Source of the DNA: Palaemon carinicauda | Lineage: Eukaryota; Arthropoda; Malacostraca; Decapoda; Palaemonidae | Length of the DNA stretch: 64,000 nucleotides | Assembly (NCBI RefSeq): GCF_036898095.1 | Contig: NC_090726.1 | Coordinates: forward strand, 39,926,460 to 39,990,459 | Direction of reading: 5' to 3' | Part shown: one piece after another, positions 8,380 to 18,100 of the stretch | Layout of the letters: every line of letters starts with the position of its first letter | Numbering within the stretch: position 1 is the first letter of the stretch | Notes under the pieces: generated by a model | What the model was told of the DNA's origin: nothing | What the model saw: the letters and a program-made list of their open reading frames with translations, nothing else | The model's database searches: none | Program-made: the position numbers and the translations under genes

Positions 8380-11283
8380 TTATGGGAATGTAGTGGTTGA
8401 GCCCTCACCTACTACTGCACTCGCTGCTACGAATGGTCCCAGGGTGTAGCAGTTCTCGTAAAGAGACTGGACATCTTTGAGGTAAAATGATGCGAACACT
8501 GACTTGCTTCTCCAATAGGTTGCATCCATAACACTCTGCAGAGAACGGTTCTGTTTGGAGGCCACTGAAGTAGCGACAGCTCTAACTTCATGTGTCCTTA
8601 CCTTCAGCAAAGCATGGTCTTCTTCCTTCAGATGAGAATGGGCCTCTCTAATCAAAAGCCTGATGTAATAAGAAACTGCGTTCTTAGACATCGGTAAAGC
8701 AGGTTTCTTGATAGAACACCATAAAGCTTCTGATTGTCCTCGTAATGGCTTTGTACGTCTTAAATAGTACTTAAGAGCTCTTACTGGGCAAAGTACTCTC
8801 TCTTGTTCGTTACCAACCAAGTTGGACAGGCTTGGGATCTCGAACGACTTGGGCCAAGGACGAGAAGGAAGCTCGTTTTTAGCTAAAAAACCAAGCTGCA
8901 AGGAACATGTAGCCGTTTCAGATGTAAAACCTATGTTCCTGCTGAAGGCGTGAATCTCACTGACTCTTTTAGCTGTTGCTAAGCAAACGAGGAAAAGAGT
9001 CTTTAATGTGAGATCCTTAAAAGAGGCTGATTGAAGCGGTTCGAACCTTGCTGACATCAGGAACCTTAAAACCACGTCTAGGTTCCAGCCTGGTGTGGCT
9101 AATCGACGCTCCTTTGAGGTCTCAAAAGACTTAAGGAGGTCCTGTAGATCTTTGTTGGTGGAAAGATCTAAGCCTCTGTGGCGGAAGACTGCTGCCAACA
9201 TGCTTCTGTAACCTTTGATCGTAGGAGCTGATAGGGATCTTACATTACTTAGATGTAAAAGGAAGTCAGCTATCTGCGTTACAGAGGTACTGGTTGAGGA
9301 AACTGCATTCGCCTTGCACCAGCTTCGGAAGACTTCCCATTTTGACTGGTAGACCTTGAGAGTGGATGTCCTCCTTGCTCTGGCAATCGCTCTGGCTGCC
9401 TCCTTCGAAAAGCCTCTAGCTCTTGAGAGTCTTTCGATAGTCTGAAGGCAGTCAGACGAAGAGCGTGGAGGCTTGGGTGTACCTTCTTTACGTGCGGCTG
9501 ACGCAGAAGGTCCACTCTTAGAGGAAGAGTCCTGGGAACGTCCACTAGCCATTGCAGTACCTCGGTGAACCATTCTCTCGCGGGCCAGAGGGGAGCAACC
9601 AACGTCAACCGTGTCCCTTCGTGAGAGGCGAACTTCTGCAGTACCTTGTTGACAATCTTGAACGGAGGGAACGCATACAGGTCTAGATGGGACCAATCCA
9701 GAAGAAAGGCATCTACGTGAACTGCTGCTGGGTCCGGAATCGGTGAACAATAAATCGGGAGCCTCTTGGTCATCGAGGTAGCGAATAGATCTATGGTGGG
9801 CTGACCCCACAGGGCCCATAGTCTGCTGCAAACATTCTTGTGAAGGGTCCACTCTGTGGGGATGACCTGACCCTTCCGGCTGAGGCGATCTGCCATGACA
9901 TTCATGTCGCCTTGAATGAACCTCGTTACCAGCGAAATCTTTCGATCTCTTGACCAAGTGAGGAGGTCCCTTGCGATCTCGAACAACTTCCTCGAATGAG
10001 TCCCCCCTTGCTTGGAGATGTACGCCAAGGCTGTGGTGTTGTCGGAGTTCACCTCCACCACCTTGCCTAGAAGGAGGGACTTGAAGTTTCTCAAGGCCAG
10101 ATGAACTGCCAATAGCTCCTTGCAGTTGATGTGAAGTGTTCTTTGCTCCTGATTCCACGTGCCCGAGCATTCCCGTCCGTCCAGTGTCGCACCCCAGCCC
10201 GTGTCCGATGCGTCCGAGAAGAGCAGGTGGTCGGGGGTCTGAACAGCCAATGGTAGACCTTCCTTGAGAAGAATGCTGTTCTTCCACCACGTTAGTGCAG
10301 ACCTCATCTCTTCGGATATAGGAACTGAGACCGCTTCTAGCGTCATGTCCTTTCTCCAGTGAGCAGCTAGATGATACTGAAGGGGGCGGAGGTGGAGTCT
10401 CCCTAACTCGATGAACTGGGCCAGCGATGAAAGTGTCCCTGTTAGACTCATCCACTGCCTGACTGAACATCAGTTCCTTCTCAGCATGCTCTGGATGCAT
10501 TCTTGGGCTTGACTGATCCTGGGGGCCGACGGAAAAGCCCGAAAAGCTTGACTCTGAATCTCCATACCTAGATAGACAATGGTTTGGGATGGGACGAGTT
10601 GGGACTTCTCTATATTGACCAGGAGACCCAATTCCTTGGTCAGATCCATAGTCCATCTGAGATTCTCCAGACAGCGACGACTTGACGGAGCTCTTAAAAG
10701 CCAGTCGTCCAAATAGAGGGAGGCTCTGATGTCTGCCAAGTGAAGGAATTTGGCAATATTCCTCATCAGTTTGGTAAACACAAGAGGTGCCGTGCTTAGG
10801 CCAAAGCACAGGGCTTGGAACTGGTACACGACCTTTCCAAAGACGAACCTTAGGAAAGGTTGGGAGTCTGGATGGACGGGGACATGAAAGTACGCGTCTT
10901 TTAGGTCCAACGAGACCATCCAGTCTTCCTTCCTGACCGATGCTAGCACCGACTTCGTCGTCTCCATTGTGAACGTCTGCTTGGTGACAAAAGCATTGAG
11001 AGCACTGACGTCCAGCACCGGTCTCCAGCCTCCTGTCTTCTTCGCTACCAGGAAGAGACGGTTGTAGAAGCCCGGGGATTGATGGTCCCGGACTATGACT
11101 ACCGCTCCCTTTTGTAGCAAGAGAGACACCTCTTGCTGCAAAGCTAGCCTCTTGTCCTCCTCCTTGTAGTTGGGAGAGAGGTTGATGGGAGTAGTTGCTA
11201 GAGGGGGATTGCGCCAGAACGGAATCCTGTACCCCTCTCTTAGCAACTTCACAGACTGAGCGCCTGCACCTCTGCTCTCCCAA
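8380..11283 (-). CDS. DIRS tyrosine recombinase frame, copy 1 (967 codons; YR domain is the C-terminal third)
   Basis: The product should integrate the circular cDNA by strand exchange through a 3'-phosphotyrosine. The YR domain occupies about residues 640-967. It has an N-terminal SAM-like part (TSTLKVYQSKWEVFRSW, APTIKGYRSMLAAVFRHRG), box I arginine in CLATAKRVSEIHAF, the HxxR motif in RTHEVRAVATSVA, and the nucleophile tyrosine in SVFASFYLKDV, so the R-H-R-Y set is intact. The first ~600 codons overlap RT and RNase H in another frame. They look like overprinted sequence rather than a known domain, yet stay open with no stop. The frame is the same as gag and begins directly after the gag TGA. 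The true start is uncertain; the first Met is at 11283 and internal Mets exist. Confidence 0.85.
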   Translation of the reverse strand: MGEQRCRRSVCEVAKRGVQDSVLAQSPSSNYSHQPLSQLQGGGQEASFAARGVSLATKGSGSHSPGPSIPGLLQPSLPGSEEDRRLETGAGRQCSQCFCHQADVHNGDDEVGASIGQEGRLDGLVGPKRRVLSCPRPSRLPTFPKVRLWKGRVPVPSPVLWPKHGTSCVYQTDEEYCQIPSLGRHQSLPLFGRLAFKSSVKSSLSGESQMDYGSDQGIGSPGQYREVPTRPIPNHCLSRYGDSESSFSGFSVGPQDQSSPRMHPEHAEKELMFSQAVDESNRDTFIAGPVHRVRETPPPPPSVSSSCSLEKGHDARSGLSSYIRRDEVCTNVVEEQHSSQGRSTIGCSDPRPPALLGRIGHGLGCDTGRTGMLGHVESGAKNTSHQLQGAIGSSSGLEKLQVPPSRQGGGGELRQHHSLGVHLQARGDSFEEVVRDRKGPPHLVKRSKDFAGNEVHSRRHECHGRSPQPEGSGHPHRVDPSQECLQQTMGPVGSAHHRSIRYLDDQEAPDLLFTDSGPSSSSRRCLSSGLVPSRPVCVPSVQDCQQGTAEVRLSRRDTVDVGCSPLARERMVHRGTAMASGRSQDSSSKSGPSASAARKEGTPKPPRSSSDCLQTIERLSRARGFSKEAARAIARARRTSTLKVYQSKWEVFRSWCKANAVSSTSTSVTQIADFLLHLSNVRSLSAPTIKGYRSMLAAVFRHRGLDLSTNKDLQDLLKSFETSKERRLATPGWNLDVVLRFLMSARFEPLQSASFKDLTLKTLFLVCLATAKRVSEIHAFSRNIGFTSETATCSLQLGFLAKNELPSRPWPKSFEIPSLSNLVGNEQERVLCPVRALKYYLRRTKPLRGQSEALWCSIKKPALPMSKNAVSYYIRLLIREAHSHLKEEDHALLKVRTHEVRAVATSVASKQNRSLQSVMDATYWRSKSVFASFYLKDVQSLYENCYTLGPFVAASAVVGEGSTTTFP
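9279..10469 (-). CDS. DIRS RNase H plus methyltransferase-like domain, copy 1
   Basis: This continues the RT frame after a single UGA at 10470-10472, so in an unmutated element RT and RNase H are one polyprotein. RNase H acidic residues are visible in order: LLFSDASDTGWGATL, HINCKELLAVHLAL, VNSDNTTALAY and NVMADRLSR. The Dam-like methyltransferase-type region reported for DIRS elements follows: PTIDLFATSMTKRLPIYCSP, DAFLLDWSHLDLYAFPP and LTLVAPLWPAREWF. The end of this frame overlaps the start of the YR domain. RNase H removes RNA from the RNA-DNA hybrid. The role of the methyltransferase-like part is not established. Confidence 0.85.
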   Translation of the reverse strand, partial: CSVRQWMSLTGTLSSLAQFIELGRLHLRPLQYHLAAHWRKDMTLEAVSVPISEEMRSALTWWKNSILLKEGLPLAVQTPDHLLFSDASDTGWGATLDGRECSGTWNQEQRTLHINCKELLAVHLALRNFKSLLLGKVVEVNSDNTTALAYISKQGGTHSRKLFEIARDLLTWSRDRKISLVTRFIQGDMNVMADRLSRKGQVIPTEWTLHKNVCSRLWALWGQPTIDLFATSMTKRLPIYCSPIPDPAAVHVDAFLLDWSHLDLYAFPPFKIVNKVLQKFASHEGTRLTLVAPLWPAREWFTEVLQWLVDVPRTLPLRVDLLRQPHVKKVHPSLHALRLTAFRLSKDSQELEAFRRRQPERLPEQGGHPLSRSTSQNGKSSEAGARRMQFPQPVPL

Positions 11284-11525
11284 GCCTGCCAGTAGTTCTT
11301 GAGCCTGGCTCCCACTGCTGTCTGGAGAGGAAGGCAGTCAGATTCTGCCTTTTGAGGACTTGGAACCCTTCTTCTTTTTGCCATGATGACTGTCGGCACG
11401 GGTACCTCCTCTGCTGGAGGTTCTGCCACGAAAGGGCGGGATGAACCTAGATGCTGGTGTGTCCATCCTAGGTCTAGGCACGGAAGGTAAAGAGACTTTA
11501 CGTGCGGAAGAAGCCACCAGGTCAT
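10470..11525 (-). CDS. DIRS reverse transcriptase, copy 1 (ends at a premature UGA)
   Basis: This RNA-dependent DNA polymerase shows the expected motif order: a fingers region LVAKKTGGWRPVLDVSALN, palm motif A WMVSLDLKDAYFHVPVH, motif B region LCFGLSTAPLVFTKLM, and the catalytic box SLYLDDWLL (DIRS form of YxDD). It is followed by LLVNIEKSQLVPSQTIVYLG, the usual lysine-containing motif. The frame overlaps the last ~190 nt of gag in a different frame. It ends with SMLRRN then UGA, and continues in the same frame with CSVRQWMSLTGTLSSL. Copy 2 reads through this point (TTVREWMSLLGTLSSL), so the UGA is most simply a point mutation. Confidence 0.9.
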   Translation of the reverse strand: MTWWLLPHVKSLYLPCLDLGWTHQHLGSSRPFVAEPPAEEVPVPTVIMAKRRRVPSPQKAESDCLPLQTAVGARLKNYWQAWESRGAGAQSVKLLREGYRIPFWRNPPLATTPINLSPNYKEEDKRLALQQEVSLLLQKGAVVIVRDHQSPGFYNRLFLVAKKTGGWRPVLDVSALNAFVTKQTFTMETTKSVLASVRKEDWMVSLDLKDAYFHVPVHPDSQPFLRFVFGKVVYQFQALCFGLSTAPLVFTKLMRNIAKFLHLADIRASLYLDDWLLRAPSSRRCLENLRWTMDLTKELGLLVNIEKSQLVPSQTIVYLGMEIQSQAFRAFPSAPRISQAQECIQSMLRRN

Positions 11526-13722
11526 GGGTATCCTTCTGGATCAACGAGGCAGCAATCCCCTTGATCAGCTCTTCCGGAAAGAGACACTGGGAAAGCGGAG
11601 CAAACATCAACTCCGACTTCTGGCATGGTGTGATCCCCGCAGACAAGAAGGAGCAAAGATGATCTCTCTTCTTAAGCACTCCAGACACGTACGAAGCCGC
11701 AAGTTCACCAGACCCATCCCGAATGGCTTTGTCCATGCTAGACATGATAAGCATGGCAGAGTCCTTATCCGAAGGGGAGGTCTTTCTGCTTAACGCCCCC
11801 AAACACCAGTCGAGGAAGTTGAAGATCTCAAAAGCACGAAAAACTCCCTTCAACAGATGGTCCATGTCAGAGAAGGACCAGCAAATCTTGGAGCGTCTCA
11901 TAGCCAGCCTGCGGGGAGAGTCAACCAGACTTGAGAAGTCGCCCTGGGCAGAGGCAGGAACTCCCAAGCCGGGTTCCTCTCCCGTGGCATACCAGACGCT
12001 AGATTTGGAAGCAAGCTTGGTAGGCGGAAAGATGAAAGCAGTCTTTCCCTGTTGCTTCTTGGACTGCAACCACTCTCCCATTACCCTCAAAGCTCTCTTG
12101 GATGAGCGTGCGAGTACGAGTTTCGTGAAGGCAGGAGCTGCTGACTGCATGCCTAAAGCGAACTCGGAGGGAGGTGAGCGCGGGGTTGCAGACACAAACT
12201 GTTCCGGATACAACTCCCTGAACAGGGCAAGGACTTTCCTAAAGTCTAAGGAGGGAGGCGTAGACTTGGGTTCTTCTAAGTCGGAGTGCGGATCGTCCAA
12301 ATGCGCAGCTTCGTCGTCATCAGATACTCCATCATCCGAATGCTGAGGAGGAAGTGGCAAAGGTGGAGCAGAAAGCTGAACGGCTGAATCCGGCAGCACG
12401 GGAGCATGCGTAGCTGCACCGGATCCAACATCATGCCGCTGCTGGTCAGTCTGCGAGCTGGCAACAACAAAAGCGGAGTGCTGGTGCGTGGGAGGGACTG
12501 CCGTGGGTTGCGGAGCATGCCGCATTGCGTCAAAACACGGCAGCTTGACAGCACCTTCCCACTGCTGATGCGGTAGCTCACGCATGTCAACGGAGGGTGC
12601 AGCATGAACATGCGTCTGGCAGGGTCGACTGCGCATCGGTGGTGGAGCTCTCACAGGTGGAGTGTGGGAGCAGGCAGCCGCAGTATCTGCTGAGCGCACA
12701 ACCGTGGCAGGTTGTAGGTTAACAGGTGCAGTGTCAACCTTCTCAGCACGATACTCCTGCATGAAGGAAGCAAGCTGAGACTGCATAGTCTGCAGCATGG
12801 ACCACTTAGGGTCTACCGTGGTTGGTGCAGCAACAGACGGAGTAGTTGCCTGCTGCGGAACCACTCTACCTCTCTTGGGAGGTGTGCAGTCTTCGGAAGA
12901 CTGCGGCGAGTCCGAACTGACCCAGTGGCTACACCTGGGCCGTTGGACTCGCTCGGAAGGGACCTTACGCTTGAGAGGTCGTGAGACCTTGGTCCAACGT
13001 TTCTTCCTAGAAACTTCTTCCACAGACGAGGAATGATAGGGCTCATTCGTCTGTTTGTGGATGGGACGATCTCTGACAGATACGTCCGCAACCACTGAGG
13101 GTACATCCGTACGCTGATCAAGGCCTGTCGAACCCTTTGGTCCTACGACATTGCTTCTCCCCTGGGCTTGGGAGCTTGCAAGAGGTCCCGGACTGGGAGG
13201 ACGACTGGCACGAACAGATGTACCCTCATGCGCAACACTGACACTGACACTTTTCACTTCACTTGCACTCACTACACTTCCCACTGCACTTTGCGCTTTC
13301 AACTCTTTGACATCGGCCAAAAGTTGATTCCGGTCATTAGCTAATGACTCCACTCTGTCACCAAGAGCCTGAATGGCACGCATCATGTCCGCCATGGAGG
13401 GTTGAGCACTAGTAGCAGGGTCGGGAGTCACCACTACAGGGGAAGGAGTAGGTTGAGGGGCATGGGGAGAGGAAAAATCAAACGAGCGAGAAGAACTCCT
13501 CCTGATCCTATCCTTCTCTAGCCTACGTGCATTCTTTAGGAATTCGTTAAAATCGAATTCCGAAAGCCCAGCGCATTCCTCACATCGATCTTCCAATTGA
13601 CAGGATTTGCCCCTACAATTGGAACAAACGGTGTGAGGATCTATGGAGGCCTTCGGAAGACGCCTAGAACAAGCCCTAACGCTACACTGCCTGTACTTAG
13701 GGACTTGAGAATGGTCAGACAT
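11338..13722 (-). CDS. gag: DIRS Gag-like protein, copy 1, intact ~794 aa
   Basis: This is homologous along its length to the gag of copy A. The cysteine-rich N-terminus has the same spacing (CSVRAC, CSNC, CRGKSC, CEEC) with DPHTVCSNC. A low-complexity region rich in S, P, Q and A follows, then an acidic patch (SDDDEAAHLDD), a conserved C-terminal region (RRLAMRRSKICWSFSDMDHL, LDWCLGALSRKTSPSDKDSA) and a basic tail (FRGRTSSRGGTR, GKKKKGSKSSKG). An upstream in-frame Met exists at 13767. MSDHSQ at 13722 was chosen because it aligns with MSDISQ of copy A. It ends TGA followed by CTG, and the same frame then stays open as the YR frame. Confidence 0.85.
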   Translation of the reverse strand: MSDHSQVPKYRQCSVRACSRRLPKASIDPHTVCSNCRGKSCQLEDRCEECAGLSEFDFNEFLKNARRLEKDRIRRSSSRSFDFSSPHAPQPTPSPVVVTPDPATSAQPSMADMMRAIQALGDRVESLANDRNQLLADVKELKAQSAVGSVVSASEVKSVSVSVAHEGTSVRASRPPSPGPLASSQAQGRSNVVGPKGSTGLDQRTDVPSVVADVSVRDRPIHKQTNEPYHSSSVEEVSRKKRWTKVSRPLKRKVPSERVQRPRCSHWVSSDSPQSSEDCTPPKRGRVVPQQATTPSVAAPTTVDPKWSMLQTMQSQLASFMQEYRAEKVDTAPVNLQPATVVRSADTAAACSHTPPVRAPPPMRSRPCQTHVHAAPSVDMRELPHQQWEGAVKLPCFDAMRHAPQPTAVPPTHQHSAFVVASSQTDQQRHDVGSGAATHAPVLPDSAVQLSAPPLPLPPQHSDDGVSDDDEAAHLDDPHSDLEEPKSTPPSLDFRKVLALFRELYPEQFVSATPRSPPSEFALGMQSAAPAFTKLVLARSSKRALRVMGEWLQSKKQQGKTAFIFPPTKLASKSSVWYATGEEPGLGVPASAQGDFSSLVDSPRRLAMRRSKICWSFSDMDHLLKGVFRAFEIFNFLDWCLGALSRKTSPSDKDSAMLIMSSMDKAIRDGSGELAASYVSGVLKKRDHLCSFLSAGITPCQKSELMFAPLSQCLFPEELIKGIAASLIQKDTHDLVASSARKVSLPSVPRPRMDTPASRFIPPFRGRTSSRGGTRADSHHGKKKKGSKSSKGRI

Positions 13723-13932
13723 CTTGAATTCTTGAATTAGCCAAGGGGGAAATCCAAAATCTAGCAAAGTTCATTAACAATTAATCCAAATCTAATCAAA
13801 AAGCTTGATAAGCTAATGATAATAGTTCCTGAATAGCGAAAGCTAAAATCTAGAGCGAATACATCACCAAATCGTGAAAAACAACTCCAGAAACAACAGC
13901 GTATCCAAGTAGGTCTTGCCGGTGGCACGACA

Positions 13933-14110
13933 GAGGAAAAATTGAGTTCTTGTTGACAAGAAGTACCTGAGTACCTACTCGACATATGGCGCTGTTGGGT
14001 ACACCCCCACCTGTATAGCGATCGCTGGCGTATCCCGACCTTAGATTTTTCTGTCGGGCAACAGAGTTGACAGCTACATGATCATCGGCTAAGATTAATA
14101 TTGAAAAATG
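13933..14110 (-). repeat. Left inverted terminal repeat of copy 1
   Basis: This is a reverse-complement match to 7681-7836, including the core that reads CTGTCGGGCAACAGAGTTGA on the plus strand. Its outer end reads ATTAATATTGAAAAATG on the plus strand. The last three bases (CAT on the minus strand) equal the ICR junction triplet and the triplet at the right end. Confidence 0.9.
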
Positions 14111-14529
14111 CAATTTCAGGGAATCAAGAAATTTACAGGTTGGTCTGGGCATAGGATGCTTATAAGACATTTACCTGAAACAAATCTACAGCTCAACATG
14201 CGTACATGGTCCTCAGCTTGAACGTCACAGCCGCTAAAAGAAATCAGGTAATAGAAAGGGATCAAGGTGGAAGCAAAATGATCACATTTAGGAAACCAAT
14301 TTCTCAAGTACAGTACATTCACCTCTTTAAAAAGTGGCACTGAATAAGTCCACTTCCCCAAGACCAAAGTACCCGGAGGCTCTGAAACCAAAGGTGCAGA
14401 GAGTTGGATGCCTTCCCTCAAAGCAGGAGGAATAACCTCCTAAAAAATTTACTTCCTTTTTCCATGTATAAAATAATTCACAAACTGGCTAATCAGATAT
14501 TAGAGCATTAACTACCAGTCAATTAAAAA

Positions 14530-14843
14530 GATTGGAGCGTTTGTAGGGTGACGGCCAGATCCCGTAGAAAACGGGAATATTCTGAACTGTGGCCGTCATT
14601 CTAAAAACGATTTTAGCGGGAGAAGCTAACTTAAAAAACCCACCTAACCTATGCTAAAAGCCATATCCTTACCCAGGGGGGCTTCGCCCCCCCGGACCCC
14701 CCCCCCCCCCCCTTACACAACAGTTTCCTTACCTACGAGTACGACGGGAGAAGCTAACTTAAAAAACCCACCTAACCTATGCTAAAAGCCGTGTCCTTAC
14801 CAAGGGGGGCTGCGCCCCCCCCGGACCCCCCCTTACACAACAT
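14530..14843. repeat. Duplicated ~100-bp repeat with GGGGGGCTTCGCCCCCC hairpins
   Basis: The motif CGGGAGAAGCTAACTTAAA followed by CCCACCTAACCTATGCTAAA occurs twice (from 14617 and 14745). Each copy is followed by a GC palindrome and a C-run, then CCTTACACAACA. The copies are separated by ~22 bp. The first is preceded by a CGGCCAG...CTGTGGCCGTC segment. It looks like a dispersed repeat of unknown class. The G/C runs are also prone to assembly error. Confidence 0.6.
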
Positions 14844-15130
14844 ATTTAAGATCCGTAGACCATTTCCAAACGTTTTTATTCTATACAAGATAACAGTCGG
14901 AGCGATAATAAGCAAATTAGGACGCTTGGCCGTAGCGCTACAAACTACCCAAAAGATTGTATCTATGGAACAAAAATAATTTAAAATTTTGTTATCTTAT
15001 TATCTACCTTCCTCAATAATATGTTGTGATTAAGCCTAAAGTTAATAAATCATTGATACAGTGCACTATACAGTATATCGTTCTAAAGAATATCCATAAC
15101 TTATCAAGATCCTTAATTTCTAATAATTTC

Positions 15131-15147
15131 ATCGAATTTTTTTCCAG
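15131..15147 (+). promoter_or_regulatory. Probable 3' splice site upstream of the kringle gene
   Basis: A pyrimidine tract (TTTTTTTCCAG) ends 14 bases before the ATG at 15162, a good intron acceptor. It implies that the coding exon is preceded by an intron and at least one 5' non-coding or coding exon not identified here. Confidence 0.5.
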
Positions 15148-15161
15148 GTATATCTTTCAAC

Positions 15162-18100
15162 ATGTTGGGCATCCATAGTAAGTCTAGCAAGTCCTTCTTC
15201 ATGAGGCTGAGTTTATGGATGATAGTAATAAGCAACATCAACTATCTTATGGCAGAACTTCCAAAGGGTGATGAACAGCTTCAGGATTACTGTTTGAGAA
15301 CCCATGATGGCAGGGAATATTCATCTAACTTAGATCTTCATAAAACCAAGGGTGTTTTGGAACCTTGCAGGTTTTGGGAGAATATAACTTCAGAAAGTGA
15401 ACCAAGTGAACCTACAAATAAAACTAAGATTGACATTTTGGAATTAAAGTCAAAGGATGAAACAATGCTTCAAAATTTCTGTAGAAACCCAGGTGACTTT
15501 GAAACCCCATATTGCTTTAGTTTAAACTCTAGTATAAAGGGAAAACAGTCTTGTCCTATTCCATTTTGCTCTGAGCTCCAGCATTACAGGACTAGCAGCG
15601 AAGGCCAGGAGTATCAAGGTAAACTAGACTTCAGCAGCGTGATAAATTGCCAGGGTGCTTGTAAAGTTCGGGAGCATTTAGGTCTTTCCTGCCCGGCCCA
15701 GTTTCAAGGAAATAATGGCAAACTATTCACAACACTGATGCCATGTGATGTCCCTATGCTTCACGAAATCCCATTTTTCACTGAAACATACAGAGAAAGA
15801 ACTGTTTCTATTCCTGCTACAACTTGGTATGTCCCTATGTCACATCGGAATATTACCTATTCTGGTTCAGGAGAGTTGATGCTCTATTTACCAGATTCTT
15901 CCAAGTTTGGAAGCAATCTTAGTGTCAGTTTTCAAATTCGTCTTGCAGATCCACGGGATATAGACTCTTTTCATTTTCACATAAATTTCTTGCCAGGTGA
16001 AACTTTCGAGGATTATTACACAGTAAGTTTTTCAAAAGAGGGGGTTGAAATTCAAAGGATCCAATATGCAAATAAAACGGTTATCATACAAGAGGAAAAT
16101 ACAGACAATTCCACTGAAACAGGTAAGAATAATACAGACGATTCAAAGAAAGCGGGCAAGGAAAGTAGAGTTGATTCAAATGAAGAGGCCAAAGTTAAAG
16201 AGCGAAATGAAACTAGAATCATTAAAAAAACGAATAAATCAGGGATATATGCAAAATTACCAATCTTCAAACTACGACATGATTGGCTAACTTTTCAGAT
16301 ACAATTTTTTGGAACTAGAATATATCTGTATTTTGAGAAGGAGAGTAAACCTATCCTACAAATGAACCTCCCATTAGGCATGATGGGAATGAACGAATAT
16401 CAATATAAAAAACAGTATGTGATTCGAAGATTCAAGACGCCAAGATACGTTAACTTTCACTCTATTGAAGGAACAAGCATTGTGGCTCTTACTATGGTGA
16501 ACAATAAGGTTTACACTTGCGTGGAAGGTAGACTCAAAATCCCCTCCGAGGATAACCATACCCACATTCATCCCATGGCTGCTATGCCCCTAATGTACTC
16601 GGATAATGACAACCCACTGGATGAGAAGGTGAAAAACTGGGGCAGAAAGCTTTGCCTTCAGTTAACCAACACACCAGCCCTTGTCATTTTCTTTTCTGCC
16701 CCCATTTATGATAGTAAGAATACCGATGCTCTCAAGAAGGTGGTAACATTGCTGCTAGAAGTGCAGAGAGAGGTTGTAAAGATTACACGGTGTATGAATA
16801 TTAAAAATATTGATCTTAAAGACATGGACATCAGCTGCGACAGTAACACAGAATTTGTGTCGGAAATTGAATTGGATGGTATTATACCAGTTGGAGAAGT
16901 AGTAAGTCTTTGTATTGAGAACTACCGAGAGGGAAAGCAGAGTATTGTTAGAATTACGGGTCAGATTGGAGAAAACTCGATTCTAAAAGAGACAGTATTG
17001 AAGGGAGGAGCATTTCTGCGTTACTGGACTCTAATGAAGAAAATGCCGAGTAAGCAAGATACCACACTGTCCCAGCTTGGACCTCTTGGATTCTACACTT
17101 TCAACAAATTTTGCACCAGTTATAAATATATCAACCCTTTATTATCATACTGTTTGATGCAGGCCAAGGACGTTAATTATATAGTACATGTGAACTACAC
17201 GCATCAAATAACATGGAGCAAATCTGGGAAATCTTGCTTTCCATGGTCCTATTTTAAAAGCCATTTGGCAGCAATGGCTAATAGAGAACAGGCTCCAGAG
17301 GGAAATTTTTGCCTATTTTCTCCAATTGACAATCAAGAGAATAGAAAAGATGTTCATAGAGACTTCTGGTGCCATGTGGATTTGAGAGGCACCAGGGAAA
17401 TGTGTGAAATTCCAAATTGCATAGACATAATAACAGACATGGGATGTCTTTCAACCGTCAAGGAGAAATTACACATCTCACCCACGAGTTCATTCCAAAG
17501 TTATATTTGTAACTCAAATGTTGATTTTAATTTCTATTTGGACTTGGACGTTCCATACGAGATTGGATCGGGAATCAGATCCCAGATCTTAAATCCCGAA
17601 AAAGGCTTAGCGTTTTACTTGAGGAGCTTCTCATCTTCCGAGCAAGGACCCGTTTGCTTCTATCTCTACTGCGATCTTGAGAATTATCCTCTGATTGAAT
17701 TTAAGATTACTGATTCAAGCCTTTACATGGACATGGCCCACTTGGGAGTACCTATGAAATACGTTGAAGTTTCAAGCGAAAGACACTCTTATTATCTCAA
17801 TTCTTGGACATTTAATGTATACACTATAGCACAGACTGCAGTTGGATGGCATTTGTTCCACGGAGATGACTTCAGTCCCTCGATAACATATGAAACTTCT
17901 CATCAGTTAACAAAAATCCAGCTGAGTTCCTGCTACCAAGAGGATTTCACACCCACAAACCAATTAGTAGCAGTGCACGTCGAACCAGTCTTGAACGACA
18001 CAGAAATGCGAGAGATATTGGGAATTCAGGCTTCAGCGTACGAGAAAGGAGCCCGGGTGAATAGATATTACCCGACTGAAAAAAGCATTTCGGCTGGTCA

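Larger units (their letters stand above)
7641..14110 (-). mobile_element. DIRS-type YR retrotransposon, family I, copy 1 (complete, nearly intact)
   Basis: This is a full-length ~6.5-kb element. Minus-strand order: left ITR (13933-14110), gag (13722-11338), RT (11525-10470), RNase H plus methyltransferase-like domain (10469-9279), YR (within 11283-8380), ICR (~7983-7883) and right ITR (7836-7641). ITRs in opposite orientation, an ICR complementary to both outer ends, a tyrosine recombinase instead of an integrase, and overlapping frames are the diagnostic DIRS architecture. Both ends carry the triplet CAT on the minus strand, and no longer target duplication is seen. The only obvious coding lesion is one UGA between RT and RNase H, so this is the best candidate for a recently active copy. 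Confidence 0.95.

Noticed and set aside
11723..12346. 207-codon plus-strand frame opposite copy 1 gag
   Set aside because: Antisense shadow of gag; no start context, domain or independent conservation beyond the gag similarity.
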